Assembly (NCBI GenBank): GCA_003486025.1
Contig: DNHA01000128.1
Location: forward strand, 9,336-15,816
DNA length: 6,481 bases
Direction: 5' to 3'
Source of the DNA: Micrococcaceae bacterium
GTDB taxonomy: Bacteria > Actinomycetota > Actinomycetes > Actinomycetales > Micrococcaceae
Shown here: positions 1 through 6,459 of the stretch, piece by piece
How positions within the stretch are numbered: position 1 is the stretch's first letter
How the letters are laid out: every line of letters starts with the position of its first letter
Translations under genes and position numbers: made by a program
The notes under the pieces: generated by a model
What the model was told of the DNA's origin: nothing
What the model saw: only the letters and a program-made list of their open reading frames with translations
Databases searched by the model: none

Positions 1-28
1 TTTGGCCTTCACTTGCGTGAAGGCCAAA
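1..28 (-). terminator. Strong hairpin, probable nhaA transcription terminator
   Basis: A perfect inverted repeat: arm TTTGGCCTTCAC (1-12), loop TTGC, arm GTGAAGGCCAAA (17-28), giving a 12-bp stem with a 4-base loop. It begins 21 bases past the nhaA stop codon on the minus strand, the expected place for that gene's intrinsic terminator. The bases where a minus-strand U-tract would lie fall outside the window, so the tail cannot be seen. On the plus strand a TTTT run follows a few bases after the stem (about 34-37), so it could also stop a gene arriving from the left. Confidence 0.7.
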
Positions 29-49
29 GCCGTTTTCATTGCCAGCGGG

Positions 50-1396
50 TTATTTGTCGTCCGCCTGATAAACATCTGGAATGCCGTCTTGGTTATCGTC
101 ACGCGATTCCCGGGCAGCAATTTCCTTGTAGCGGCGGTTACGCGGAACCAGCCAGAGGGCGCCCAGGATCGCGGCGACAAATGAACCGGCCAGAATCGCG
201 ACCTTCGCATGTTCGTAGTGCGCGGACTCCAAGCCGAAGGATAGCTCGGAGACCAGCAGCGAGACGGTGAAACCGATACCGGCCAGCAGCGTCACCCCGA
301 AGAGGTCACCCCATCGGGCGTCCTTATCCAAAGAGGCCTTGGTGAACTTGGTCAAGAGCCAGGTGGAGCCCATGATGCCTATCGGTTTGCCGAGGATCAG
401 GCCCAGGACAATTCCCCAGAAGACTGGATCGGTCAGTAACCCTCCGCTGCCTTTGTCCGGAGAGATGACTGTCACTCCGGCGGCGAAGAAGGCGAAGATG
501 GGGATGCAGAAGCCTGAAGACAGTGGTCGGAAACGGTGCTCAAAGCGTTCGGATAAACCGATTCCTTCGCGGCCATCGGTGCGTTTCACCGGCACGCAGA
601 AGCCCAAAACTACACCGGCAATTGTTGCGTGAATACCCGAACCAAAAACGAAGATCCAGGTCAAAATGCCCAGCGGCAACAGAATGACCCATGCGGCCCA
701 GGCGCGCTTTGCGAAGAACTTGCCAAGGTAACGGGCAAGAATCGTGAAGAGAATAATCGGAATGATGGCCAGCCCGAGGTATTCAAGTTTCAGGTCATCG
801 GTGAATACAACGGCGATAATGACGATCGCGATCAGATCATCGACCACGGCAAGAGTCAGCAGGAATATACGCAGGGAGGCTGGGAGCGCCGAACCGATGA
901 CCGCGAGGACCGCGACGGCAAAGGCAATATCCGTTGCCGTGGGAATAGCCCAGCCACGCAGTAGCTCGGTGCCTCCACCGGAACCGGCTGCAATGGCCAC
1001 GAAGATCAGTGCCGGAACTAAAACACCACCAAAGGCAGCGGCCACCGGAACGGCAGCGGTTTTGATGTTGTGGAGGTCGCCAATGGCGAATTCTTTCTTC
1101 AATTCCAAACCGGTCAGGAAGAAGAACACCGCTAAGAGGGCGTCCGCGGCCCAGTGGCCGATGGAAAGATTCAGATCCACACCGAATAAGGTCGGTCCGA
1201 AGTGGAAATCACGCAACGCAAAGTAAGAATCTCGCATTGGAGTGTTGGCCCAGATCAGGGCCAGGATTGCGCCGGCAATGAGAACCATGCCGCCGACTGT
1301 TTCTTTGCGTAGGATATCTCCGATACGCACAGATTCTTTGTAACTTGGGCGCGAAAACAGGTTCTTTGGCGAACCCGAAGATGGCGTTTGAGTCAT
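50..1396 (-). CDS. nhaA: Na+/H+ antiporter NhaA
   Basis: An inner-membrane secondary transporter of 448 aa that exports Na+ (or Li+) in exchange for H+, for sodium and alkaline-pH homeostasis. The sequence shows the NhaA signature along its length: a first helix near 35-50 (ETVGGMVLIAGAILALIWAN), FFFLTGLELKKE at 91-102, and about 12 hydrophobic segments. By alignment from memory to the E. coli protein, D156 in TATDIAFA matches D133, the ion-binding pair D186-D187 in VVDD matches D163-D164, H256 in SGIHATIAG matches H225, and K337 in LGKPIG matches K300. In the pH-sensor cluster E286 and H287 match E252 and H253, but R290 replaces H256. The protein is about 60 aa longer than E. coli NhaA (388 aa), partly from a hydrophilic N-terminus and partly from a tail (432-448) containing DDNQDGIPD. 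The ATG at 1396 has only a weak ribosome site (GCGAG); no other start looks clearly better. Not co-transcribed with the upstream gene, judging by the terminator between them. Confidence 0.96.
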   Translation of the reverse strand: MTQTPSSGSPKNLFSRPSYKESVRIGDILRKETVGGMVLIAGAILALIWANTPMRDSYFALRDFHFGPTLFGVDLNLSIGHWAADALLAVFFFLTGLELKKEFAIGDLHNIKTAAVPVAAAFGGVLVPALIFVAIAAGSGGGTELLRGWAIPTATDIAFAVAVLAVIGSALPASLRIFLLTLAVVDDLIAIVIIAVVFTDDLKLEYLGLAIIPIILFTILARYLGKFFAKRAWAAWVILLPLGILTWIFVFGSGIHATIAGVVLGFCVPVKRTDGREGIGLSERFEHRFRPLSSGFCIPIFAFFAAGVTVISPDKGSGGLLTDPVFWGIVLGLILGKPIGIMGSTWLLTKFTKASLDKDARWGDLFGVTLLAGIGFTVSLLVSELSFGLESAHYEHAKVAILAGSFVAAILGALWLVPRNRRYKEIAARESRDDNQDGIPDVYQADDK

Positions 1397-1481
1397 AGCT
1401 AAACTCGCTTACTTCGTTAAATGACAAATTGTTCGCCGACCAGACTTCCCGGCACACCTAGGTTCCACCCTAACGTGAAAA

Positions 1482-1495
1482 GTGGTTGCAACCAC
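1482..1495. promoter_or_regulatory. Perfect 14-bp palindrome upstream of nhaA
   Basis: GTGGTTG followed directly by CAACCAC, a perfect dyad, 86 bases upstream of the nhaA start and directly downstream of the DUF2505 gene terminator. Two readings fit. It may be an operator for a dimeric regulator controlling nhaA. Alternatively, on the minus strand it can fold as GTGGT-TGCA-ACCAC followed by TTTT, which would make it a second short terminator in tandem with the one at 1498-1535. A possible -10 box (TAGGGT on the minus strand, 1467-1472) lies just inside it, but no convincing -35 box accompanies it. The dyad is seen directly; either role is inference. Confidence 0.4.
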
Positions 1496-1497
1496 AA

Positions 1498-1535
1498 ATT
1501 CCCGGCCCAATGCCTCTTCACATTGTCCCGGGAAT
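1498..1535 (-). terminator. Terminator of the DUF2505 gene
   Basis: Arms at 1498-1512 (ATTCCCGGCCCAATG) and 1521-1535 (CATTGTCCCGGGAAT) pair over 13 of 15 positions, with a two-base internal mismatch and an 8-base loop. On the minus strand the stem begins 21 bases after the DUF2505 stop codon and is followed directly by TTTGTGG, a short U-tract. The GC-rich stem, position and tail fit an intrinsic terminator that would separate this gene from nhaA. Confidence 0.75.
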
Positions 1536-1556
1536 CTGTGCTGAACTACGGCTTGC

Positions 1557-2051
1557 CTACTTGGAAAGCCATTCGTTGACCTGTGCTGCCTGCATGTTCA
1601 GTGCCTTGCCCAGGTAGGGCTCGGCTGCCGAAGCAATTTTGCCGCCAATGAAAGGAATCGACGAAGAAACCTTCGCATCAATTGCGAAGTTGGTGCTCTC
1701 GCCTTCCGCTTTCAAAGCTTCAGTTCCGGAAACAGTCACCGGAACACCTGCCACGGTGATCTTCACTGTCGCCGAACGGTTCCCTGCAGCATCCGGTGCG
1801 CTCCACTGCTCAACCTGCGTGACGTCGATGGAGGCACCAACAAACTTGCGGGCGAAGTCGGGGACGCGGTCGGTGGGTAGCGCACGGACCGTGGTCAGGG
1901 TAAATGCCCCGGCGGTGTCACCGTCCACGGTGAAGCTGCTTAAGCTGCCTTTGGCGAGCGAGGTGAGATGCTCGGCGAAACCGCGGTCGGCTAGGGTCGC
2001 AATGACCTGGTCCGCGCGGTGGGCGATCTGCGTGCTTGCGTTCAATGCCAT
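1557..2051 (-). CDS. DUF2505 family protein (SRPBCC-like), function unknown
   Basis: A 164-aa protein with no signal peptide or membrane segment, so probably cytoplasmic. I recognise it as the actinobacterial DUF2505 family, related to the START/SRPBCC ligand-binding fold: an N-terminal helix (HRADQVIATLADRGFAEHL, 11-29), then alternating strands around SFTVDGDTAGAFTLTTVRAL (39-58), the family stretch LPTDRVPDFARKFVGAS (58-74), and a C-terminal segment SSIPFIGGKIASAAEP (129-144) leading into a final helix. Such folds often bind a hydrophobic ligand, but no ligand or reaction is known to me here. I chose the ATG at 2051 because it gives the usual MALNAS start and has a GGGA about 9 bases upstream; a TTG five codons earlier (2066) keeps the frame open but is less likely. 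It lies divergent to mfd and upstream of nhaA, with its own terminator. Confidence 0.85.
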   Translation of the reverse strand: MALNASTQIAHRADQVIATLADRGFAEHLTSLAKGSLSSFTVDGDTAGAFTLTTVRALPTDRVPDFARKFVGASIDVTQVEQWSAPDAAGNRSATVKITVAGVPVTVSGTEALKAEGESTNFAIDAKVSSSIPFIGGKIASAAEPYLGKALNMQAAQVNEWLSK

Positions 2052-2279
2052 GAATGCGAATCCCAATCTGAAAAGGTTCGGCGGTCGTGCGGAACAAAAT
2101 AGAGGTTCCGTGCCGTTTCTGGTCGGTATTAACCCTATCTGCTCTCACCGGTTAGGTAGGCTAGGAAGGCAACATAAAACAACATATTGGCATTGCGCCG
2201 ACCGCGGAAAGATTTTTCGGTCGCTGTTTGTGGTGCGCCACGTAGCTGTTTTGCCTTCAGTGAGAGGAACTTTTGCAAC
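2052..2279. promoter_or_regulatory. Divergent promoter region between the DUF2505 gene and mfd
   Basis: This 228-bp gap must carry outward promoters for both neighbours. On the minus strand GATAGGGTTAAT contains a TANNNT-type -10 box (TAGGGT, 2132-2137), about 80 bases before the DUF2505 ATG. On the plus strand TAGGCT (2157-2162) is a possible -10 for mfd, which would give a leader of roughly 110 bases. Neither has a recognisable -35 at normal spacing, so both are weak calls. Within the mfd leader CGACCG (2199-2204) and CGGTCG (2218-2223) can pair around a 13-base loop, and GTGG/CCAC (2230-2241) forms a smaller dyad. I see no riboswitch motif and no open frame with a ribosome site. Confidence 0.35.
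2262..2269 (+). promoter_or_regulatory. Ribosome binding site that fixes the mfd start
   Basis: GAGAGGAA, complementary to the 16S rRNA 3' end, sits about 10 bases before the ATG at 2280. The spacing is slightly long but acceptable. It is the only good ribosome site near either candidate start, and so decides against the upstream in-frame ATG at 2187. Confidence 0.6.
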
Positions 2280-5200
2280 ATGAGCCTATCGGGACTTCAT
2301 GATTTCCTGCGCGAGGAACCGTCATTCAGGCGAATCCGGCAAAGCGCCTCCCAGCCCTTCGCAATGCGTAGCGAAGAATTAGAGATTGCGGCGCCGCAAG
2401 GTATGCGCGCAATTCTTGGTGCGCACGCAACCGAAGGGCTGATCGCGGGGAACAACCACGCGGTGATGCTCATTGTCACGGCCACGGGACGCGAAGCAGA
2501 AGAAGTCTCGGCCTCACTGAGCGCCTATATGCCGCAATCCCACATCGCCGAGTTCCCCTCCTGGGAGACTTTGCCGCATGAACGGCTCTCACCGCGCAGC
2601 GATACGGTGGGACGTCGGCTGGAGGTTTTACGCAGGCTCAATGACCAGGACCCGGACCTCAAGGTCATCATCGCCCCCATTCGCGCCGTACTCCAGCCCT
2701 TGGTGGCCGGACTGGGCCAGCTGCGTCCGGTGCTGCTGGAACTGGACTCCGAACCGGGTTTTGAAAGAGTCATCCGGGATTTGGCGGCGGCCGCCTATGC
2801 ACGGGTGGATATGGTGACCCACCGTGGCGAGTTTGCCGTACGCGGCGGCATTATCGACGTGTTCCCGCCGACCCTGGAGCATCCGATACGCATCGATTTC
2901 TTCGGTGAGCAAATCGACTCCATGCGCTACTTCTCCATCGCTGATCAGCGTTCGCTAGATGGTGCGGGCCCAACAAAAATTACTGCGACCCCCTGCCGTG
3001 AAATGCTGATCACCCCACAGGTGATGGGCCGTGCGGCAAATCTGAAAGCTCATTTCCCAGCGGCCACCGAGATGCTCACTAAAATTGCCGGCGGTATTGC
3101 GGTAGAAGGAATGGAATCGCTGGCCCCGCTGCTGGTCGATGAAATGGTCCCATTGCTCTCATTGCTTCCGCAGTCCTCCATTGCCTTGGTAATGGAACCC
3201 GAACGCGTGCGCACCCGTGCCCACGACCTCAATGAGACCAACGCCGAGTTCCTCGCCGCCGCATGGGCCTCGGCTTCCGACGGGGCGGCCGCGCCTTTGG
3301 ATCTAAGCACCGCCGAGTCCGGGCGGAAACTCGCCTCCGGCGATTTTGCGTCTCTGGCGCAAACAGTGGAAAATGCCAAAAACGCGCAGGTCTCCTGGTG
3401 GTCATTGACCTCGCTGGGGGCCGATGAGGATCTGGACCTGGGTGCGTCAATTATCCGGGTCGAGGCACGCGAACCGCGCGGTTACCAGGGCGATGTCGAG
3501 GCGATGATGGAATTCATCGCCGGGCGCATCAAAGACCAATGGCGCATTGTTGTTGCCACCGAAGGCCCAGGCCCGGCGGCCCGGCTCTCCGAGCTATTCC
3601 AGGAATACCAGATCCCTGCGCATCGGGTAGAGCTGCTCACCGAAGCCCCCACCGCCGGCCTGATAGAAATCACCCAGGCTACCGCCGGACGCGGGTTCGT
3701 CTTCGAAGCGTTGAAATTCGGGTTGCTCACCGAGGCCGACCTGCTAGGCCGCTCCAGTGCCTACGGAAACCGCAAAACCCGTAAGCTCAGCGCCAAGCGC
3801 AAGCGTAACGCCGTGGACCCGCTGTCTTTGCAGACCGGGGATTACATCGTCCATGAGCAGCACGGTATCGGCAAATTCGTGGAATTGGTCGCCCGCAAGG
3901 TCGCAGGTTCGTCCAAGGATTCCAAGCGGGAATACCTGGTGGTGGAATACGCACCGTCCAAACGCGGGGCACCGGGGGACCGGCTCTTTGTCCCCATGGA
4001 ACAGCTGGATCTCATTACCCGGTATGTGGGTGGTGAAGCTCCGAGCGTGTCCAAGATGGGCGGGTCGGATTGGGCGAGCACTAAGTCCAAGGCGCGCAAG
4101 GCCGTCAAGGAGATCGCCGGGGATCTGATCAAGCTGTATTCGGCGCGCATGGCTAGCCGTGGCCACGCCTTTGGTCCGGATACCCCGTGGCAGAACGAGC
4201 TGGAAGAAGCTTTTGCCTATGTGGAAACCCCGGATCAGCTCACGGCTATCAACGAAGTCAAGCAGGATATGGAACGCGAGGTCCCGATGGACCGGCTCAT
4301 CTCCGGTGACGTCGGCTTCGGCAAGACCGAAATCGCGGTGCGTGCGGCGTTCAAGGCGGTACAGGATTCAAAGCAGGTGGCCATCTTGGTGCCCACCACG
4401 CTGCTGGCCTCGCAGCACCACCAGACATTCACCGATAGGTACTCGGGCTTCCCGCTGCGGGTACGCACGCTGTCGCGTTTCCAAACCGCCAAGGAGTCCA
4501 AGGAAATCCTTGCCGGGCTCCAGGACGGTTCGGTGGACATCGTCATCGGTACCCACCGGTTGCTGTCCAAGAATGTGCAGTTCAAGAACCTTGGGTTGGT
4601 GATCATCGATGAGGAGCAGCGCTTCGGTGTAGAGCACAAGGAAGAGCTGAAGAAGATGCGCACCAACGTGGACGTGTTGGCCATGAGTGCCACCCCTATT
4701 CCGCGAACCCTGGAAATGAGCCTTACGGGCATCCGGGAGACCTCCACGCTTGCCACCCCGCCCGAAGAACGCCATCCGGTGCTTACCTTCGTGGGGCCGC
4801 GGAGCGACAAGCAGATTTCTGCGGCTATCAAGCGCGAGCTGATGCGTGATGGACAGGTGTTCTTTGTGCATAACCGGGTATCGTCCATAGACCGGGTTGC
4901 CGCCGAATTGCGCGAGCTGGTTCCCGAGGCACGTGTTGAAGTGGCGCACGGCAAAATGAGCGAAACACGGCTGGAACGGATCATCCAGGATTTCTGGGAG
5001 AAGAAATTTGATGTGCTGGTGTCCACCACCATCATCGAGACCGGGCTGGATATTTCCAACGCCAATACCTTGATTGTGGACCGGGCGAACAACTATGGCT
5101 TGTCCCAGCTGCATCAGCTGCGCGGCCGTGTGGGCCGTGCCCGCGAGCGTGCCTACGCCTACTTCCTCTGGGACGTGGAAAAGCCACTGGGCGAGGTGGC

Positions 5201-5897
5201 ACTGGAACGGCTGAAAGCCGTCGCGGCGCACAACGAACTAGGCTCCGGCTACCAGCTGGCGATGAAGGACCTGGAGTTGCGTGGGGCGGGCAATATGCTT
5301 GGCGGCGAGCAGTCCGGGCATATCGCCGGGGTTGGCTTCGACCTGTATCTGCGGCTTGTCGGTGAGGCCGTCGCAGACTTCAAGGGTGAGGGCGAAGAAG
5401 AAGCGGCCGAGATGAAGATTGAACTCCCGGTTAATGCCCACCTGCCGCATGAGTACGTGCCTGGTGAACGCCTGCGGCTGGAGGCCTACCGGAATATTGC
5501 CGCCGCCGAAAGCGCACAGGCGCTGGCCGAAGTTCAAGAAGAACTCGAAGACCGCTACGGCAAGCTTCCGCAGCCGGTGGAGAATCTGATGCGGGTGGCG
5601 GCACTGCGCGTGCGTGCCAGGGCCTTGGGGTTGCGTGACATCCAGCAGATCGGTAACCATATCAAGGTCTCCCCGGCGAAGATCGAGGATCTTCCAGCCA
5701 GCCGCCAGGTTCGTTTGGAGCGTCTCTACCCGGGAGCCGTGAATAAGCCTGCGCTCAACGCGATCTTCATTCCGAAGCCGCGTACCTCTCCGGTGGGCGG
5801 AAGGGACCTGGCGGATGAAGCGATTCTTGAATGGGCCGAGCGTCTGCTCTACGGAATCTTTGAGCCTGCTCCGGTGGTTCAGGGCAACGCCCAGTAG
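2280..5897 (+). CDS. mfd: Transcription-repair coupling factor Mfd
   Basis: An ATP-driven DNA translocase that binds RNA polymerase stalled at a lesion, pushes it off the DNA and recruits UvrA to start nucleotide excision repair. It is 1205 aa, full length for the family. Domains in order: UvrB-like N-terminal module (about 1-215, with HRGEFAVRGGIIDVFPP at 181-197, the UvrA-contact region); a variable middle; a CarD-like RNA-polymerase-interaction domain (about 513-590, starting LQTGDYIVHEQHGIGKF); the RecG-like helicase core with Walker A GDVGFGKTE (676-684), DEEQ box (777-780), SAT (803-805) and motif VI QLRGRVGR (946-953); the TRG translocation motif (about 975-1012, with ELRGAGNMLGGEQSG); and the C-terminal TRCF domain (about 1046-1145) that masks the UvrA site. 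All motor residues are intact. The ATG at 2280 is chosen because GAGAGGAA lies about 10 bases upstream and the protein then starts MSLSGLHDFL; an in-frame ATG at 2187 lacks a ribosome site. It appears monocistronic. Confidence 0.98.
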   Translation: MSLSGLHDFLREEPSFRRIRQSASQPFAMRSEELEIAAPQGMRAILGAHATEGLIAGNNHAVMLIVTATGREAEEVSASLSAYMPQSHIAEFPSWETLPHERLSPRSDTVGRRLEVLRRLNDQDPDLKVIIAPIRAVLQPLVAGLGQLRPVLLELDSEPGFERVIRDLAAAAYARVDMVTHRGEFAVRGGIIDVFPPTLEHPIRIDFFGEQIDSMRYFSIADQRSLDGAGPTKITATPCREMLITPQVMGRAANLKAHFPAATEMLTKIAGGIAVEGMESLAPLLVDEMVPLLSLLPQSSIALVMEPERVRTRAHDLNETNAEFLAAAWASASDGAAAPLDLSTAESGRKLASGDFASLAQTVENAKNAQVSWWSLTSLGADEDLDLGASIIRVEAREPRGYQGDVEAMMEFIAGRIKDQWRIVVATEGPGPAARLSELFQEYQIPAHRVELLTEAPTAGLIEITQATAGRGFVFEALKFGLLTEADLLGRSSAYGNRKTRKLSAKRKRNAVDPLSLQTGDYIVHEQHGIGKFVELVARKVAGSSKDSKREYLVVEYAPSKRGAPGDRLFVPMEQLDLITRYVGGEAPSVSKMGGSDWASTKSKARKAVKEIAGDLIKLYSARMASRGHAFGPDTPWQNELEEAFAYVETPDQLTAINEVKQDMEREVPMDRLISGDVGFGKTEIAVRAAFKAVQDSKQVAILVPTTLLASQHHQTFTDRYSGFPLRVRTLSRFQTAKESKEILAGLQDGSVDIVIGTHRLLSKNVQFKNLGLVIIDEEQRFGVEHKEELKKMRTNVDVLAMSATPIPRTLEMSLTGIRETSTLATPPEERHPVLTFVGPRSDKQISAAIKRELMRDGQVFFVHNRVSSIDRVAAELRELVPEARVEVAHGKMSETRLERIIQDFWEKKFDVLVSTTIIETGLDISNANTLIVDRANNYGLSQLHQLRGRVGRARERAYAYFLWDVEKPLGEVALERLKAVAAHNELGSGYQLAMKDLELRGAGNMLGGEQSGHIAGVGFDLYLRLVGEAVADFKGEGEEEAAEMKIELPVNAHLPHEYVPGERLRLEAYRNIAAAESAQALAEVQEELEDRYGKLPQPVENLMRVAALRVRARALGLRDIQQIGNHIKVSPAKIEDLPASRQVRLERLYPGAVNKPALNAIFIPKPRTSPVGGRDLADEAILEWAERLLYGIFEPAPVVQGNAQ

Positions 5898-5902
5898 CCG
5901 CT

Positions 5903-5930
5903 GGCGGGTACCGGCTAAATGGTGCCCGCC
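5903..5930. terminator. Possible shared terminator of mfd and the convergent TPR gene
   Basis: GGCGGGTACC (5903-5912) pairs with GGTGCCCGCC (5921-5930) over ten positions, with one wobble or mismatch depending on the strand, around an 8-base loop. It starts 5 bases after the mfd stop codon. The loop holds the stop codon of the minus-strand TPR gene, so one arm is part of that gene's last codons. No clear U-tract follows on either strand, so this would be the tail-less type common in actinobacteria. The hairpin is plain; its action as a terminator is inferred. Confidence 0.55.
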
Positions 5931-6397
5931 AATTCCTTGGCATAGTCATGTACCGGACGCCCATAAAGGCTGAGGGTGGGTGCCAGCGTTTGCAAAGCTA
6001 CACGCAGCGCCTGCTGGTGCTCTCCTGCGTCGTGCAGTGCAAGCGCAAGGAAGGCCTGGGCGTCGCGGTACACGTGGCTTGGTGCCTGGATCAATTGCAA
6101 TAGTTCCACGGCCTGGCCGGCTTCGCCTAAGTTGCGCAGCGTGCTGGCTAGCTGAATCCGCGCTTCGTCCAGTTTTTCTGGGTCAAGTCCGGTGGCTATC
6201 GCTGCCCGATAGGGTTCCACTGCTTGGGCTTCTTCGCCGAGAAAGTCGTGCAGTGAGGCTCGCTCAAAGAGCACCACCGCCTCGCCGGCTGGCCGCTGAG
6301 CGAGTAGTCCATCTAGTTCTTCGCGTAGCTTCTGCGGGGTTTTCCCCTTGGTGCTGCGCCAGAAGGTCTCGATCTGTTCATTGAAGGTGCGGCTCAT
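5915..6397 (-). CDS. Small tetratricopeptide repeat (TPR) protein, function unknown
   Basis: A 160-aa, all-helical, probably cytoplasmic protein without signal peptide or membrane segment. Three TPR-like helix pairs can be seen: about 38-71 (AVVLFERASLHDFLGEEAQA), 74-106 (KLDEARIQLASTLRNLGEAG) and 112-144 (DAQAFLALALHDAGEHQQA), each with the spaced Ala, Leu and Gly pattern typical of TPRs. A leading helix (about 7-33) and a conserved-looking end (LYGRPVHDYAKEL, 144-156) complete it. It resembles the small actinobacterial proteins assigned to Pfam TPR_5; I recall this rather than having searched it. TPRs are protein-binding scaffolds, so a partner is likely but nothing here names it. The ATG at 6397 is supported by a promoter that would start transcription at that base and by the lack of a ribosome site. 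It converges on mfd with 17 bases between the stop codons. Confidence 0.85.
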   Translation of the reverse strand: MSRTFNEQIETFWRSTKGKTPQKLREELDGLLAQRPAGEAVVLFERASLHDFLGEEAQAVEPYRAAIATGLDPEKLDEARIQLASTLRNLGEAGQAVELLQLIQAPSHVYRDAQAFLALALHDAGEHQQALRVALQTLAPTLSLYGRPVHDYAKELAGTI

Positions 6398-6403
6398 AAG
6401 TTG

Positions 6404-6432
6404 AGGCTAGCGTCCGTCTTAATCCGGGGCAA
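6404..6432 (-). promoter_or_regulatory. Promoter for a leaderless mRNA of the TPR gene
   Basis: Read on the minus strand, TTGCCC (-35, 6427-6432) and TAGCCT (-10, 6404-6409) are separated by exactly 17 bases. The -10 box ends 6 bases before the ATG at 6397, so the expected first transcribed base is the A of the start codon. No Shine-Dalgarno sequence lies upstream. This matches the leaderless arrangement common in actinobacteria. The boxes and spacing are seen directly; the transcript start is inferred. Confidence 0.6.
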
Positions 6433-6459
6433 GGGCAGAAGACCCGGTTAACGCATTGT

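Noticed and set aside
629..1226. Plus-strand open frames opposite nhaA (111 and 160 codons)
   Set aside because: They are antisense shadows of an unmistakable NhaA and have no protein-family features.
2052..2066. TTG start at 2066 for the DUF2505 protein
   Set aside because: It adds only five residues before a family-like MALNAS start at an ATG with reasonable GGGA spacing.
2152..2170. TTAGGTAGGCTAGGAAGGC as a DtxR/IdeR iron box
   Set aside because: Only the left half-site (TTAGGT) and a central GC match the 19-bp consensus; the right half does not match and there is no dyad.
2187..2279. A 31-residue N-terminal extension of Mfd starting at the ATG at 2187
   Set aside because: No ribosome site precedes it, the added residues look unlike Mfd, and the ATG at 2280 has a ribosome site and gives a family-like start.
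1486..2279. TTGCAAC shared by the palindrome at 1482-1495 and the bases just before the mfd start (2273-2279)
   Set aside because: A 7-base match without a dyad at the mfd copy is expected by chance in this much sequence.
1639..2283. A 214-codon plus-strand open frame across the DUF2505 gene and the promoter region
   Set aside because: It is antisense to a recognised family gene, lacks a ribosome site, and its extension runs through non-coding DNA.
4235..5231. Two long open frames (285 and 287 codons) antisense to the mfd helicase core
   Set aside because: They lie wholly opposite the best-conserved part of mfd, have Ser/Arg- or Gly/His-rich compositions typical of reversed high-GC codons, and show no recognisable domain.
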